From assembly GCA_947629645.1 (NCBI GenBank), contig CANREV010000006.1, positions 38,853 to 102,852 on the forward strand: a stretch of 64,000 bases of DNA, read 5' to 3'. Below the pieces are notes generated by a model. That model ran no database searches. It was given only the letters and a program-made list of their open reading frames with translations, and was not told where the DNA came from. Source of the DNA: an uncultured Acetatifactor sp. (GTDB lineage: Bacteria; Bacillota; Clostridia; Lachnospirales; Lachnospiraceae). Position numbers and translations under genes: made by a program. Numbering within the stretch: position 1 is the first letter of the stretch; each line of letters opens with the position of its first letter. Shown in pieces: positions 46,294 to 54,884 of this stretch.

Positions 46294-48510
46294 ATGAAGT
46301 TACAATTGACAGTCAGGAAAATATTGCCGATCTACAGACTGCTTGCAGGCTTATTTTTGCTGTTCGCAGTTTTGATATACTGTAAGAAAGCGCCCTATGT
46401 CAAAGAGTTTGAGGAAAATCAGCCGGGTTATGAAATAAGTTTCCTGCAGAGGGGGCAGTATGAACTGAGAATTACTTACGAGCGGTTTGAACCTTTGGAA
46501 AAGATTACCGTTTACAGCCCGTGTCTGACAGACGACTCCGGCCGGACGGGCGTGGAGCTGGCGCAGATCGAGGTGCCGGAGCGCGCGGGCATCGTGGCGA
46601 TTCCTTTTACCCTTTCTGAAGGAGCCTACGGCCTGCGGGTGGAGACGGATTCCAAAACGGGTTATTTCGCCCAGGGAAAACTTCAAAGCGTTAAGCTTCA
46701 AAACAGAGATTCCTATTTTGTGGCTCTGATATTGGTATGCGCGGCGGGTCTGACGCTGTTTCTGGGCTGGGGAGACCATGGGGAAAAGTATCGGTTGCCC
46801 GCATTGGTCCTGGGAATGGGGATCCTGTCCTGCATCCCGCTGTTTTCTGATTTCCTGTACGAAGGATACGACATGAAATTTCATCTGGCGCGGATAGAGG
46901 GAATGTATCAGGCCATGCGGGCGGGAAGCTTTCCGGTCAGGCTGAACGCGGTACAGAATGCGGGGTATGGGGATCTCTCCGCTACCATGTATCCCCAGTT
47001 ATTTTTATATCCGGCCGCGATGCTGCGGTTTTTAGGAGTATCTTTAATGCTCTGCTACAAAGTACTGTTAGCGGGAATCAATCTTTGCAGCGCTTTTACC
47101 GCTTATTATTGCGCAAAACATGTATGCCGGTCTGAAAAGATCGGACTATGGGCGAGCTTTTTTTATACCTTTTCTTCCTATCGTTTTATCGACCTGTATA
47201 TGAGACATGCGCTGGGGGAGGCTCTGGCCATGGCGTTTCTCCCTCTTGTCTTGTGGGGAACCTACGAGATCTTGTGGGGAGACAGGCAAAAATGGTATGT
47301 ATTGGTTTTGGGTATGACAGGCGTGCTGCAGTCCCATGTTTTGTCCACGCAGCTGTGCGCGCTGTTTATGACACTGGAACTTGTCTGCTGGCTGGCGGGG
47401 GGTTCCAAATACCGGAGCTGGGAGCGGATCCGCAGCGGGCTTTTAGCGGTGGGGGTTACGCTGCTGTTAAACGCCGGATTTTTGATTCCCTTTTTGTATT
47501 TCAGCGGACAGGATCTGCAGTGTTTCCATATCGTAAACAACATGCCGGAGGGTCACGCGTATCTGACGCAGTTGTTTTCCATGTTCCTTTCCACACAGGA
47601 TTTCAGCCTTGCTCTGGGGAGCACGAAAGGGGAGATGGCGATTTCCGTGGGAAGCGTACTGCTGCTGGGAGCGGTGCTGTTCTGTGTGAATCAGGCGAAA
47701 CAGAGAGGACAGCTGCATACGGGAGCGGTGGGCAGGCATTGCCTGGCCTATGGCGCCATTGCTCTGTTTTTGTCCTCGTGGCTGTTTCCCTGGGAAAAGC
47801 TGCTGCAGTCGGAAATATTGGAAAGGATCATCACTCCGCTGGGATTTGCGTGGAGATTTCTGGGAATTGCCACAGTGATGCTGTGCGTGGTGTCTGCCAT
47901 CGCTTTGTCGGAAGCCGCTTTGGACGGGACCAAAGGGAAAACTTTGAGCGCAGTTGCTATGGCGCTGGTGATCTGCAGCACCTGCTATAGTTTTGACATG
48001 ATCTGTCAACAGAAAACCTCTTTATACGATAAGATGGAGTTGGAAGGCGTCAGCACTTCTGACAGTATGTATATGTATTATTTGTCAGACCGGTTTGAGT
48101 CGTGGCATGATCTGCTTTCGAGAGAAGAAGCGTATATCAGATGCGCGGATTCTTCAGAAGTGGTTTTTTCTGATTACGAGAAGCGCGGCACCAGTCTGGG
48201 CGTTACCACATATAATGAAAAGGATGCACAGGATTTACTGGTGTTTCCGCTCTGCTATTTTGACGGTTATGTGATCAGGGTAAACGGGGAGAAAGCAGAG
48301 ACGAAAATGTATGCCGATCCTATTCCCATGGTGGCCTGCGATCTGCCCGGACAGACTGCCCGTATCACAGTTACTTATGAGGGCCTCTGGTTCTTTCATG
48401 CAGGTGATGGAATCACGCTTCTCACAGCGATGGGCCTGATCCTGATGGGGATCCGGAGACGAAAAGGGAAAATTTTTCGAGGGAAAACCTCCCCTTTCGC
48501 TGGTCTGTAA
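46294..48510 (+). CDS. large polytopic membrane protein (PTPS-related/YfhO-like)
   Basis: A 738-residue protein with an N-terminal helix, an outside beta-rich domain of about 110 residues, then some ten to twelve hydrophobic segments and a C-terminal outside domain ending in one more helix. The region YEGYDMKFHLARIEGMYQAM with the following MRHALGEALAMAFLPLVLWG matches proteins labelled 6-pyruvoyl-tetrahydropterin-synthase-related membrane proteins, which resemble GT-C glycosyltransferases. ATG 46294 is chosen over 46288 because GGGAG lies seven bases before it. The substrate is unknown. It is probably co-transcribed with the MATE gene, 38 bases on. Confidence 0.7.
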   Translation: MKLQLTVRKILPIYRLLAGLFLLFAVLIYCKKAPYVKEFEENQPGYEISFLQRGQYELRITYERFEPLEKITVYSPCLTDDSGRTGVELAQIEVPERAGIVAIPFTLSEGAYGLRVETDSKTGYFAQGKLQSVKLQNRDSYFVALILVCAAGLTLFLGWGDHGEKYRLPALVLGMGILSCIPLFSDFLYEGYDMKFHLARIEGMYQAMRAGSFPVRLNAVQNAGYGDLSATMYPQLFLYPAAMLRFLGVSLMLCYKVLLAGINLCSAFTAYYCAKHVCRSEKIGLWASFFYTFSSYRFIDLYMRHALGEALAMAFLPLVLWGTYEILWGDRQKWYVLVLGMTGVLQSHVLSTQLCALFMTLELVCWLAGGSKYRSWERIRSGLLAVGVTLLLNAGFLIPFLYFSGQDLQCFHIVNNMPEGHAYLTQLFSMFLSTQDFSLALGSTKGEMAISVGSVLLLGAVLFCVNQAKQRGQLHTGAVGRHCLAYGAIALFLSSWLFPWEKLLQSEILERIITPLGFAWRFLGIATVMLCVVSAIALSEAALDGTKGKTLSAVAMALVICSTCYSFDMICQQKTSLYDKMELEGVSTSDSMYMYYLSDRFESWHDLLSREEAYIRCADSSEVVFSDYEKRGTSLGVTTYNEKDAQDLLVFPLCYFDGYVIRVNGEKAETKMYADPIPMVACDLPGQTARITVTYEGLWFFHAGDGITLLTAMGLILMGIRRRKGKIFRGKTSPFAGL

Positions 48511-48548
48511 TGGATTGAGATGATAAATACATAACGGAGTGAAGACAG

Positions 48549-49898
48549 ATGTTTCGAGGATATAATAAAGACGATGTTAAAAAGACGCTGAACATGGCAT
48601 GGCCGGCGATGCTGGAATCTTTTTTTACCGCTTTTGCCGGTCTTGTGGATTCCCTGATGGTAAGCTCCATCGGTTCTTACGCGGTGGCGGCCGTAGGCCT
48701 TACTACTCAGCCGAAATTTTTGGGCCTGGCGTTGTTCCTTGCCGCCAACGTATCTATTTCCGCGCTGGTGGCGAGACGAAAAGGGCAGGGTAAAAGGGAG
48801 GAAGCAAACAGCATATTTGCCACTTTTCTGATCTTTATTTTGTTGGCGGCTGTTGTATTCAGCGTTTTGTTAGTGGTGTTTGCAGACCCTGTCATCCGTC
48901 TGTGCGGTTCTGAGCCCCAGACCCATGACAGCGCCGTCCTTTACTTCAGGGTTGTTATGGGCGGTATGATCTTTAATGTGATTCAAATGGGTATCAACTC
49001 CGCCCAGCGGGGAGCGGGCAACACCCGCATTACCATGCGGACTAATCTGGTATCCAGCGCGGTGAACATTACATTCAACTATCTGCTCATACAGGGACAT
49101 TTCGGTTTTCCCAAACTGGGCATTCTGGGGGCAGCGCTCGCCACAGTGCTGGGTACGATAGTGGCCAGCGTCATGTGTATCTTGTCCATATGGAAGAAAG
49201 ATACCTTTATCAGCATCCCTCTGATCCTTTCTAAAAAGCTCAGGCCCTCCATGGAGGCATTTTTGAGCATTGTCAGAGTGGGCTACAGTGTGTTTGCCGA
49301 GCAGGTGCTGATGCGTATCGGCTTTATGCTGACGGCTATCATGGCGGCAAAACAGGGAACCAACGCTATGGCGGCGCATCAGGTGGGAATGAATATCATG
49401 TCCTTATCCTTTTCCTTTGGAGACGGTCTTCAGGCTACCGCGGTAGCGCTGATCGGGTTCAGTCTGGGAGCAAAACAGCCCGAGCGGGCCAAAGAGTACG
49501 GCAGGACCTGCCGTATGATAGGCGGCGTGATCGCAGTGCTGCTGGCAATTCTGTATTTCTTCGGGGCAAGGTTCCTGATGGGGCTTTTCTTTGAGGAGGA
49601 AGAGATTATTGCCATCGGCGTGGGTATTATGAGGGTCATTATCTTCGTGGTGATGCTGCAGATCGCACAGGTTATTTATATGGGCTGTCTGCGGGGCGCG
49701 GGAGATACCCTCTACACAGCGGTGGCTTCCACTATCAGCGTTACTCTTGTGCGGACGCTGGGCTCTTATCTGTTCGGTTACACTTTCGGACTGGGCATCA
49801 TCGGCATCTGGATCGGCGTACTGGCGGATCAGCTGTCAAGGTTTCTCTTTGGAAGCATTCGGTTCCGTCAGGGGAAATGGACGGAGATCAAGATCTGA
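48549..49898 (+). CDS. MATE-family efflux transporter
   Basis: A 449-residue protein with twelve hydrophobic segments in two related halves. The N-terminal half begins NMAWPAMLESFFTAFAGLVD and the second half has RVGYSVFAEQVLMRIGFML, typical for NorM/DinF-like MATE transporters that exchange cations for drugs or metabolites. GGAGTGAAGACAG precedes the ATG. The substrate cannot be predicted. It is convergent with the M15 peptidase gene, four bases apart. Confidence 0.9.
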   Translation: MFRGYNKDDVKKTLNMAWPAMLESFFTAFAGLVDSLMVSSIGSYAVAAVGLTTQPKFLGLALFLAANVSISALVARRKGQGKREEANSIFATFLIFILLAAVVFSVLLVVFADPVIRLCGSEPQTHDSAVLYFRVVMGGMIFNVIQMGINSAQRGAGNTRITMRTNLVSSAVNITFNYLLIQGHFGFPKLGILGAALATVLGTIVASVMCILSIWKKDTFISIPLILSKKLRPSMEAFLSIVRVGYSVFAEQVLMRIGFMLTAIMAAKQGTNAMAAHQVGMNIMSLSFSFGDGLQATAVALIGFSLGAKQPERAKEYGRTCRMIGGVIAVLLAILYFFGARFLMGLFFEEEEIIAIGVGIMRVIIFVVMLQIAQVIYMGCLRGAGDTLYTAVASTISVTLVRTLGSYLFGYTFGLGIIGIWIGVLADQLSRFLFGSIRFRQGKWTEIKI

Positions 49899-49902
49899 TG
49901 GC

Positions 49903-50886
49903 TCAGGGCAGCGGCGTTTTCTGGAAGTGCTGGTAATCTTTTACACTGTTCCAGTTGCCGCCCCAGATGAAACCGTGTTCCTGAAACAGGCGGTAACATA
50001 GATCGTCCTCATCGATCTTATAAGGGAAAGTGACGGACCGGTCTGCATATCCGAAGGCGGCGGCGGGAGAAACATTCTCGGTGCCGTCTTTTTCATAGGT
50101 CACATAGGGGTTATAAAAGGGATTAATGTCAATGGCGAGGCCGTAAGCATGTTTGGAGAGGTTCTCGCTGTTTTCTACCGTGCGGTAGTTGAAACAGGAA
50201 GTGTTGTTGTCCTCCATGGAAGCGGTATCGTCCCCGTCATATTCATCGATCAGCGCGATGCGCTGGATCTGATATTCATTGCGGTATAGTTCATAAAAGA
50301 TCTCAACCAGATCCTGCGCGATGTATTCGTTGCAGATCAGTTCTCCTTCTGCAGGATTTCCGTCAAAATCATAGTGCAGCACATGCACATACCGCAGGTC
50401 ATCGTAATCCACCGCCAGAGAATTCGCTTCTTCCTGCGTATTTGCGGCGGGATAGGAAACGCCCGTAATATAGCGGCGGAGATTGTCGGACAGGGGCTCA
50501 TAGTAGAAATCCTTTGTCAGGGAAGTCCGCTGGTCAAGCTGGGAAGTCCCGTTCAGGGAAGCGCCTGTAAGCTGCGGGGACTGATCCTGCGCGGTATCCT
50601 TTGCGGCGGTCTGTCCGATACCGCTGCCAGATGACGCTGCCGGAGTCTGGGGATCGTTATGTCCTTCTGCAAAAGAGCCCGCCGCCATGTCAGAGGAGTG
50701 GGAGCGGGAGGGATCCGTGCCGGAAGAATTGACGCTGGAAGAGTTTGCGGTTGACGTATGGGGGTTTAGCCTGTCGTATTCCGCCAGACTCATGGAATTG
50801 CTCTGCATCAGACGGAGCAGGCTTCCCGCTATCACGGTGATGGCGGCCAGCGCTATCAGCATTTTAATGATTTTTGATCTATCCAT
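49903..50886 (-). CDS. M15-family D-Ala-D-Ala carboxypeptidase-like protein, membrane anchored
   Basis: A 327-residue protein with an N-terminal membrane helix (residues 8-26), a Ser/Thr/Asn/Gly-rich linker of about 100 residues, and a C-terminal M15 peptidase domain. Zinc ligands are His and Asp in SKHAYGLAIDIN and the last His in DYQHF. It probably trims peptidoglycan stem peptides outside the cell. The exact bond (D-Ala-D-Ala or L-Ala-D-Glu) is not decided by the motifs. Confidence 0.85.
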   Translation of the reverse strand: MDRSKIIKMLIALAAITVIAGSLLRLMQSNSMSLAEYDRLNPHTSTANSSSVNSSGTDPSRSHSSDMAAGSFAEGHNDPQTPAASSGSGIGQTAAKDTAQDQSPQLTGASLNGTSQLDQRTSLTKDFYYEPLSDNLRRYITGVSYPAANTQEEANSLAVDYDDLRYVHVLHYDFDGNPAEGELICNEYIAQDLVEIFYELYRNEYQIQRIALIDEYDGDDTASMEDNNTSCFNYRTVENSENLSKHAYGLAIDINPFYNPYVTYEKDGTENVSPAAAFGYADRSVTFPYKIDEDDLCYRLFQEHGFIWGGNWNSVKDYQHFQKTPLP

Positions 50887-50975
50887 GTGAAGTATCCTCT
50901 GCTATAAGATATTCCGTCATTATGTTTACCATCATAAAGTGTATCATGGGAGCTCTTTTTTGTAAATCGGATTTC

Positions 50976-51004
50976 AATGGCGCGGATGGGCCGGACTGTT
51001 GCGC
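50976..51004 (+). repeat. dispersed repeat, degenerate copy C
   Basis: AATGGCGCGG then GGCCGGACTGTTGC resembles the 3' two thirds of copies A and B with a few inserted bases. It ends about 28 bp before the ecfA promoter. The rest of the gap 50887-51269 holds that promoter and a short split ORF. Confidence 0.4.
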
Positions 51005-51031
51005 TGGAAATTAAATTTGTAAAAAATTTAG

Positions 51032-51060
51032 TTTTCAAAGGATAGTATCCCATGTATAAT
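51032..51060 (+). promoter_or_regulatory. sigma-A promoter upstream of the ECF transporter operon
   Basis: TTTTCA and a perfect TATAAT with a 17-bp spacer, 210 bp before ecfA1. Confidence 0.65.
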
Positions 51061-51094
51061 AAAAAGTAAAAGCTCGGAAGTTCTCAAAAGAAGA

Positions 51095-51233
51095 ATGGGA
51101 GTGACAGATAACAATCTCTGGGAATTTTGAGAAATTTTTGCTGGAAACCGGAGAATGGAACCTTGCGGCTTTGGCAAAAGACCTTGCCCGGGCGGCAGGG
51201 CTGGAAAAGGAACTGACAACCGGAGGATACTGA
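51095..51233 (+). other. short split ORF (45 codons across a +1 shift) before ecfA1
   Basis: ATG 51095 opens 11 codons (MGVTDNNLWEF) and stops at TGA 51128. Reading on in the +1 frame from GAG 51129 gives 34 more codons (EKFLLETGEWNLAALAKDLA to ELTTGGY) with protein-like composition and a stop at 51231. The junction TTT-TGA allows a tRNA-Phe to slip from TTT to TTT in the +1 frame. It may be a frameshifted gene, a sequence error or a programmed shift. The Shine-Dalgarno sequence is weak. Confidence 0.4.
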
Positions 51234-51269
51234 TTTTATGGGATATAGACAAAACGGGAGCGGCATGGT

Positions 51270-52133
51270 ATGGGGATTGTAAAGACAGACAATGTCGTAT
51301 ACGAATATTTCAGGCGTGATGAAGAAGGCAATGTGGAAGGAATTACCACAGCGGTGGATCATGTGAATCTGGAGATTGAGCAGGGGCAGTTTATTGCCAT
51401 TCTGGGTCACAACGGCTCAGGGAAATCTACCCTTGCAAAACATATCAATGCGATTCTTACGCCCACGGAGGGAACTGTCTGGGTAGACGGCATGGACACT
51501 TCCAGGGAGGATAAGGTTTGGGATATCCGCCAGACTTCGGGTATGGTCTTTCAGAATCCGGACAATCAGATCATTGGTCAGGTGGTGGAGGAAGACGTGG
51601 GTTTTGGACCTGAGAATATGGGGATTCCTACCAGACAGATCTGGGAGCGGGTGGAGGAGAGCCTGAAAGCAGTGGGTATGTACGCCTATCGGAAATATTC
51701 TCCCAATAAGCTTTCGGGGGGCCAGAAGCAGAGAGTCTCCATCGCGGGCGTGCTGGCCATGCATCCTAAGTGCATTGTGCTGGACGAACCTACCGCCATG
51801 CTGGATCCCAACGGACGAAAAGAAGTCATCCGTGCGGTCAGGGGTCTGAATCAGGTGGAGGGCGTTACGGTGATACTGATCACCCACTACATGGAAGAGA
51901 TCATACACGCGGATAAAGTATTTGTTATGGACAGCGGCAGAATCGCCATGGAAGGAACGCCCAGACAGATTTTTTCCCAGGTGGAGGAATTACAGAAGCT
52001 GCGTCTGGATGTACCGCAGGTGACGCTTCTTGCCCATGAATTGCAAAAGCGGGGCGTTGATCTGCCCAACGGCATTCTGACCATTGAGGAGCTTGCCGAC
52101 AGGCTGGCGCCCATAGCGAAAAGAGGAGTTTAG
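51270..52133 (+). CDS. ecfA1: ECF transporter ATPase subunit A1
   Basis: A 287-residue ABC ATPase of the energy-coupling factor module that powers vitamin and metal uptake with exchangeable S-components. Walker A is GHNGSGKSTL, the signature LSGGQKQR and Walker B IVLDEPTAMLD. An ATG nine bases after GGGAG is used. It forms an operon with ecfA2, ecfT and truA, the normal order behind rplQ in Firmicutes. Confidence 0.95.
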   Translation: MGIVKTDNVVYEYFRRDEEGNVEGITTAVDHVNLEIEQGQFIAILGHNGSGKSTLAKHINAILTPTEGTVWVDGMDTSREDKVWDIRQTSGMVFQNPDNQIIGQVVEEDVGFGPENMGIPTRQIWERVEESLKAVGMYAYRKYSPNKLSGGQKQRVSIAGVLAMHPKCIVLDEPTAMLDPNGRKEVIRAVRGLNQVEGVTVILITHYMEEIIHADKVFVMDSGRIAMEGTPRQIFSQVEELQKLRLDVPQVTLLAHELQKRGVDLPNGILTIEELADRLAPIAKRGV

Positions 52134-52138
52134 GAACG

Positions 52139-52996
52139 ATGTCGATCATAGTGGATCATGTCAACTATATATATGAAGAGGACACTCCTTTGGCGATGAA
52201 AGCCTTAAACGACATCTGCCTGACCATACCGGACGGACAGTTTATCGGGATCATCGGTCATACCGGCTCCGGCAAATCAACGCTGATGCAGCATTTAAAC
52301 GGCTTGATCAGAGCCAGCTCCGGCCATATCTATTTTAATGGTAAAGATATTTATGATAAGGATTTTGACAGCAAGGAGCTGCGCAGCAAGGTGGGGCTGG
52401 TATTCCAGTACCCAGAGCATCAGCTGTTTGAGATCGATGTTTTTTCGGATGTTTGTTTTGGTCCCAAAAACCTGGGGCTGGATAAAAAGGAAGTGGAACT
52501 GCGGGCTTATGACGCTTTAAAAAAAGTCGGACTGCCGGATGAACTGTTTTATCAGTCGCCTTTTGAGTTGTCCGGCGGTCAGAAGCGCAGAGTGGCGATT
52601 GCCGGGGTCCTTGCCATGAAGCCGGAGGTCCTGATCCTGGATGAACCAACGGCGGGACTGGATCCCAAAGGCAGATATGAGATTTTACAGCAGATCAGGC
52701 AGCTGCAGACTGAAACAGGCATAACGATCCTGCTGGTGTCCCACAGCATGGAAGATGTGGCGGAATATGTGGACCGCATCATTGTGATGAACAAGGGAAG
52801 TGTCATGTTTGACGATACGCCCAGACAGGTGTTTGGCCATTATAAAGAGTTGGAAGAAGTAGGACTTGCCGCTCCCCAGATGACTTATGTGCTGCATGAA
52901 CTTAAGAAACGCGGGCTGGATGTGGATGTGAATGTCACTACTGTGGAGGAAACTGCGGATACTGTGATGCAGGCTTTGAGACTGCGGCGGATTTGA
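52139..52996 (+). CDS. ecfA2: ECF transporter ATPase subunit A2
   Basis: A 285-residue partner ATPase of EcfA1. Walker A is GHTGSGKSTL, the signature LSGGQKRR and Walker B LILDEPTAGLD. The gene starts five bases after ecfA1. A1-A2 heterodimers energise EcfT. A 126-base gap without a clear promoter follows before ecfT. Confidence 0.95.
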   Translation: MSIIVDHVNYIYEEDTPLAMKALNDICLTIPDGQFIGIIGHTGSGKSTLMQHLNGLIRASSGHIYFNGKDIYDKDFDSKELRSKVGLVFQYPEHQLFEIDVFSDVCFGPKNLGLDKKEVELRAYDALKKVGLPDELFYQSPFELSGGQKRRVAIAGVLAMKPEVLILDEPTAGLDPKGRYEILQQIRQLQTETGITILLVSHSMEDVAEYVDRIIVMNKGSVMFDDTPRQVFGHYKELEEVGLAAPQMTYVLHELKKRGLDVDVNVTTVEETADTVMQALRLRRI

Positions 52997-53122
52997 CGAA
53001 AGAATGTAAAGCGGGACCATGGCCGTGCTCGGGGAGACAGGCCCGGTGCAGAGCGGTCGGAAATCGATTAAGGCAGGAAGGTAATGGTTCCTTGGCGGAA
53101 ACGCTTTGGAACAGGGATTAAG

Positions 53123-53923
53123 ATGTTAAGAGATATCACATTAGGACAATATTATCAGACGGACTCGGTAATCCACAGGCTGGATCCCAGAGTAAAACTG
53201 GCGGGGACGTTATTGTTTATCGTTTCACTGTTCTTTTTCCGGAATGGTTACGGTTACCTGATTGCCATCGCTTTTCTCGCATTGGTGATAAAGCTGTCCC
53301 ATGTGCCTTTTAAATACATGGTGAAAGGTATGAAGGCCATTCTGTTTTTGCTGCTTATCACGGTGGTGTTTAACTTATTTTTGACACCGGGAGAACCGCT
53401 TGTATCGGTGTGGAAGTTTACAGTCACTAAAGAAGGTCTTCGGACGGCGGCGACTATGGCAGTGAGACTGGTGATGCTGGTGATCGGTTCCTCGATCATG
53501 ACGTTGACGACTACGCCTAACAATCTGACGGACGGCATGGAAAAAGGGATGCGTCCTCTTAGGATCTTTAAGGTGCCGGTGCATGAAGTGGCAATGATGA
53601 TGTCCATTGCGCTGCGGTTTATCCCTATCCTGTTGGAAGAGACGGATAAGATTATGAAAGCCCAGATAGCAAGAGGCGCCGATTTTGAGAGCGGCAATAT
53701 CATTAAGCGTGCCAAAGCGTTGGTACCTCTTCTGGTGCCTTTGTTCATTTCGGCTTTTCGCCGGGCAAATGATCTGGCTATGGCCATGGAAGCGAGATGC
53801 TATCGCGGGGGGGAAGGAAGGACCAAGATGAAACCGCTGATATATGAGAAGCGGGACAGGATCGCTTATTTGTGTATTCTGGTCTATCTGGTTGGAAGCA
53901 TCGGAATCGGGCGATTTCTATGA
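53123..53923 (+). CDS. ecfT: ECF transporter transmembrane subunit T
   Basis: A 266-residue membrane protein with five or more hydrophobic segments that couples the ATPases to S-components. The coupling helices carry the paired Ala-Arg motifs (AQIARGADFES and AMEARCYRGG). The track start is ATG 53084, which is only one or two bases behind AGGAAGGT; ATG 53123 gives the family start MLRDITLGQYY and is preferred. The stop overlaps the truA start (ATGA). Confidence 0.93.
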   Translation: MLRDITLGQYYQTDSVIHRLDPRVKLAGTLLFIVSLFFFRNGYGYLIAIAFLALVIKLSHVPFKYMVKGMKAILFLLLITVVFNLFLTPGEPLVSVWKFTVTKEGLRTAATMAVRLVMLVIGSSIMTLTTTPNNLTDGMEKGMRPLRIFKVPVHEVAMMMSIALRFIPILLEETDKIMKAQIARGADFESGNIIKRAKALVPLLVPLFISAFRRANDLAMAMEARCYRGGEGRTKMKPLIYEKRDRIAYLCILVYLVGSIGIGRFL

Positions 53924-54825
53924 AGCGGGTGAGACTGACCGTTGCCTATGACGGGACCAATTATCATGGGTGGCAGATACAACCGAACGGAATCACCATT
54001 GAATCAGAATTAAACCGCTGCCTGACTGATCTGCTGCGGGAGCCTGTGGAAGTGATCGGCGCAAGCCGGACGGATTCCGGTGTTCATGCTTTGGGAAATG
54101 TGGCGGTATTTGATACGGTCCATCAGATGCCGGCGGAAAAGTTTGCTTACGCGTTAAACCAACGCTTGCCGGAGGATATCCGTATCCTGCGGTCGGAGGA
54201 AGTGCCTGCAGACTGGCACCCGCGACATGTGGAAAGCCGTAAAACTTATGAATATCGGATCTGCAGAGGGCAATTCCCCATTCCCACAAAGCGTTTGTAT
54301 TCTTATTTTACTTATGCGCGGTTAGATGTGGGGCGGATGCGGCAGGCGGCACATTTTTTGGAAGGGGAACATGATTTCAGGAGTTTTTGCCAGACAGGCG
54401 CGCAGGTGGAGAGTACAGTGCGGACCGTGTATTCCCTGCAGATTGAGGAACAGGACACCGATCTGGTGATACGGGTTTGCGGCAATGGGTTCCTCTATAA
54501 TATGGTGCGGATTCTTGCGGGCACACTGCTGGAAGTGGGGCAGGGCAGGCGGCTGCCGGAAAGCATGCCGCAGATCCTGGCGGCGAGAGATCGGACGAAG
54601 GCGGGTCCTACGGCTCCGGCCAGGGGACTGACGCTGGTGCGGTATGAATTCACAGACTGCGGCAAAGAGCGGGATGAAGGTTCCTCTCAGGAAATCCCGC
54701 AAAGGAAAGCCGCATCGCAGGAAAGCGTAGAAAAGTACAACAGTCAGGCAGGAATAACAACCGGGCAGGAACAACAGCCGGGCAGGAACAACAGTCAGGC
54801 AGGAACAACAGCCGGGCAGGAATAA
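53920..54825 (+). CDS. truA: tRNA pseudouridine synthase A with repeat-derived tail
   Basis: The enzyme makes pseudouridine 38-40 in tRNA anticodon arms. The catalytic Asp is in GASRTDSGVHALG, and RLTVAYDGTNYHGWQIQ is the family start. ATG 53920 overlaps the ecfT stop; the track start 53872 lies inside ecfT. The core ends near residue 247 (ARGLTLVRYEF). The remaining 54 residues are Gln/Gly/Asn-rich and end in a 17-bp tandem repeat array, so the protein (301 residues) is longer than the usual 245-260. Confidence 0.94.
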   Translation: MKRVRLTVAYDGTNYHGWQIQPNGITIESELNRCLTDLLREPVEVIGASRTDSGVHALGNVAVFDTVHQMPAEKFAYALNQRLPEDIRILRSEEVPADWHPRHVESRKTYEYRICRGQFPIPTKRLYSYFTYARLDVGRMRQAAHFLEGEHDFRSFCQTGAQVESTVRTVYSLQIEEQDTDLVIRVCGNGFLYNMVRILAGTLLEVGQGRRLPESMPQILAARDRTKAGPTAPARGLTLVRYEFTDCGKERDEGSSQEIPQRKAASQESVEKYNSQAGITTGQEQQPGRNNSQAGTTAGQE

Positions 54826-54855
54826 TAACGGAGCAGGAACAACAACGGAGCAGAC
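54739..54855 (+). repeat. degenerate 17-bp tandem repeats at the truA 3' end
   Basis: About seven units related to GGGCAGGAACAACAGCC run from inside truA across its stop codon to 30 bp before the GH105 gene. Seventeen is not a multiple of three, so copy-number change alters the TruA tail frame. Confidence 0.85.
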
Positions 54856-54884
54856 ATTACAAACAAGAAAGTGAGGAAAAGAAT

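Noticed and set aside
47148-47990. 280-aa plus-strand ORF inside the membrane protein gene
   Set aside because: Out-of-frame shadow of a well-formed polytopic membrane protein; no ribosome site.
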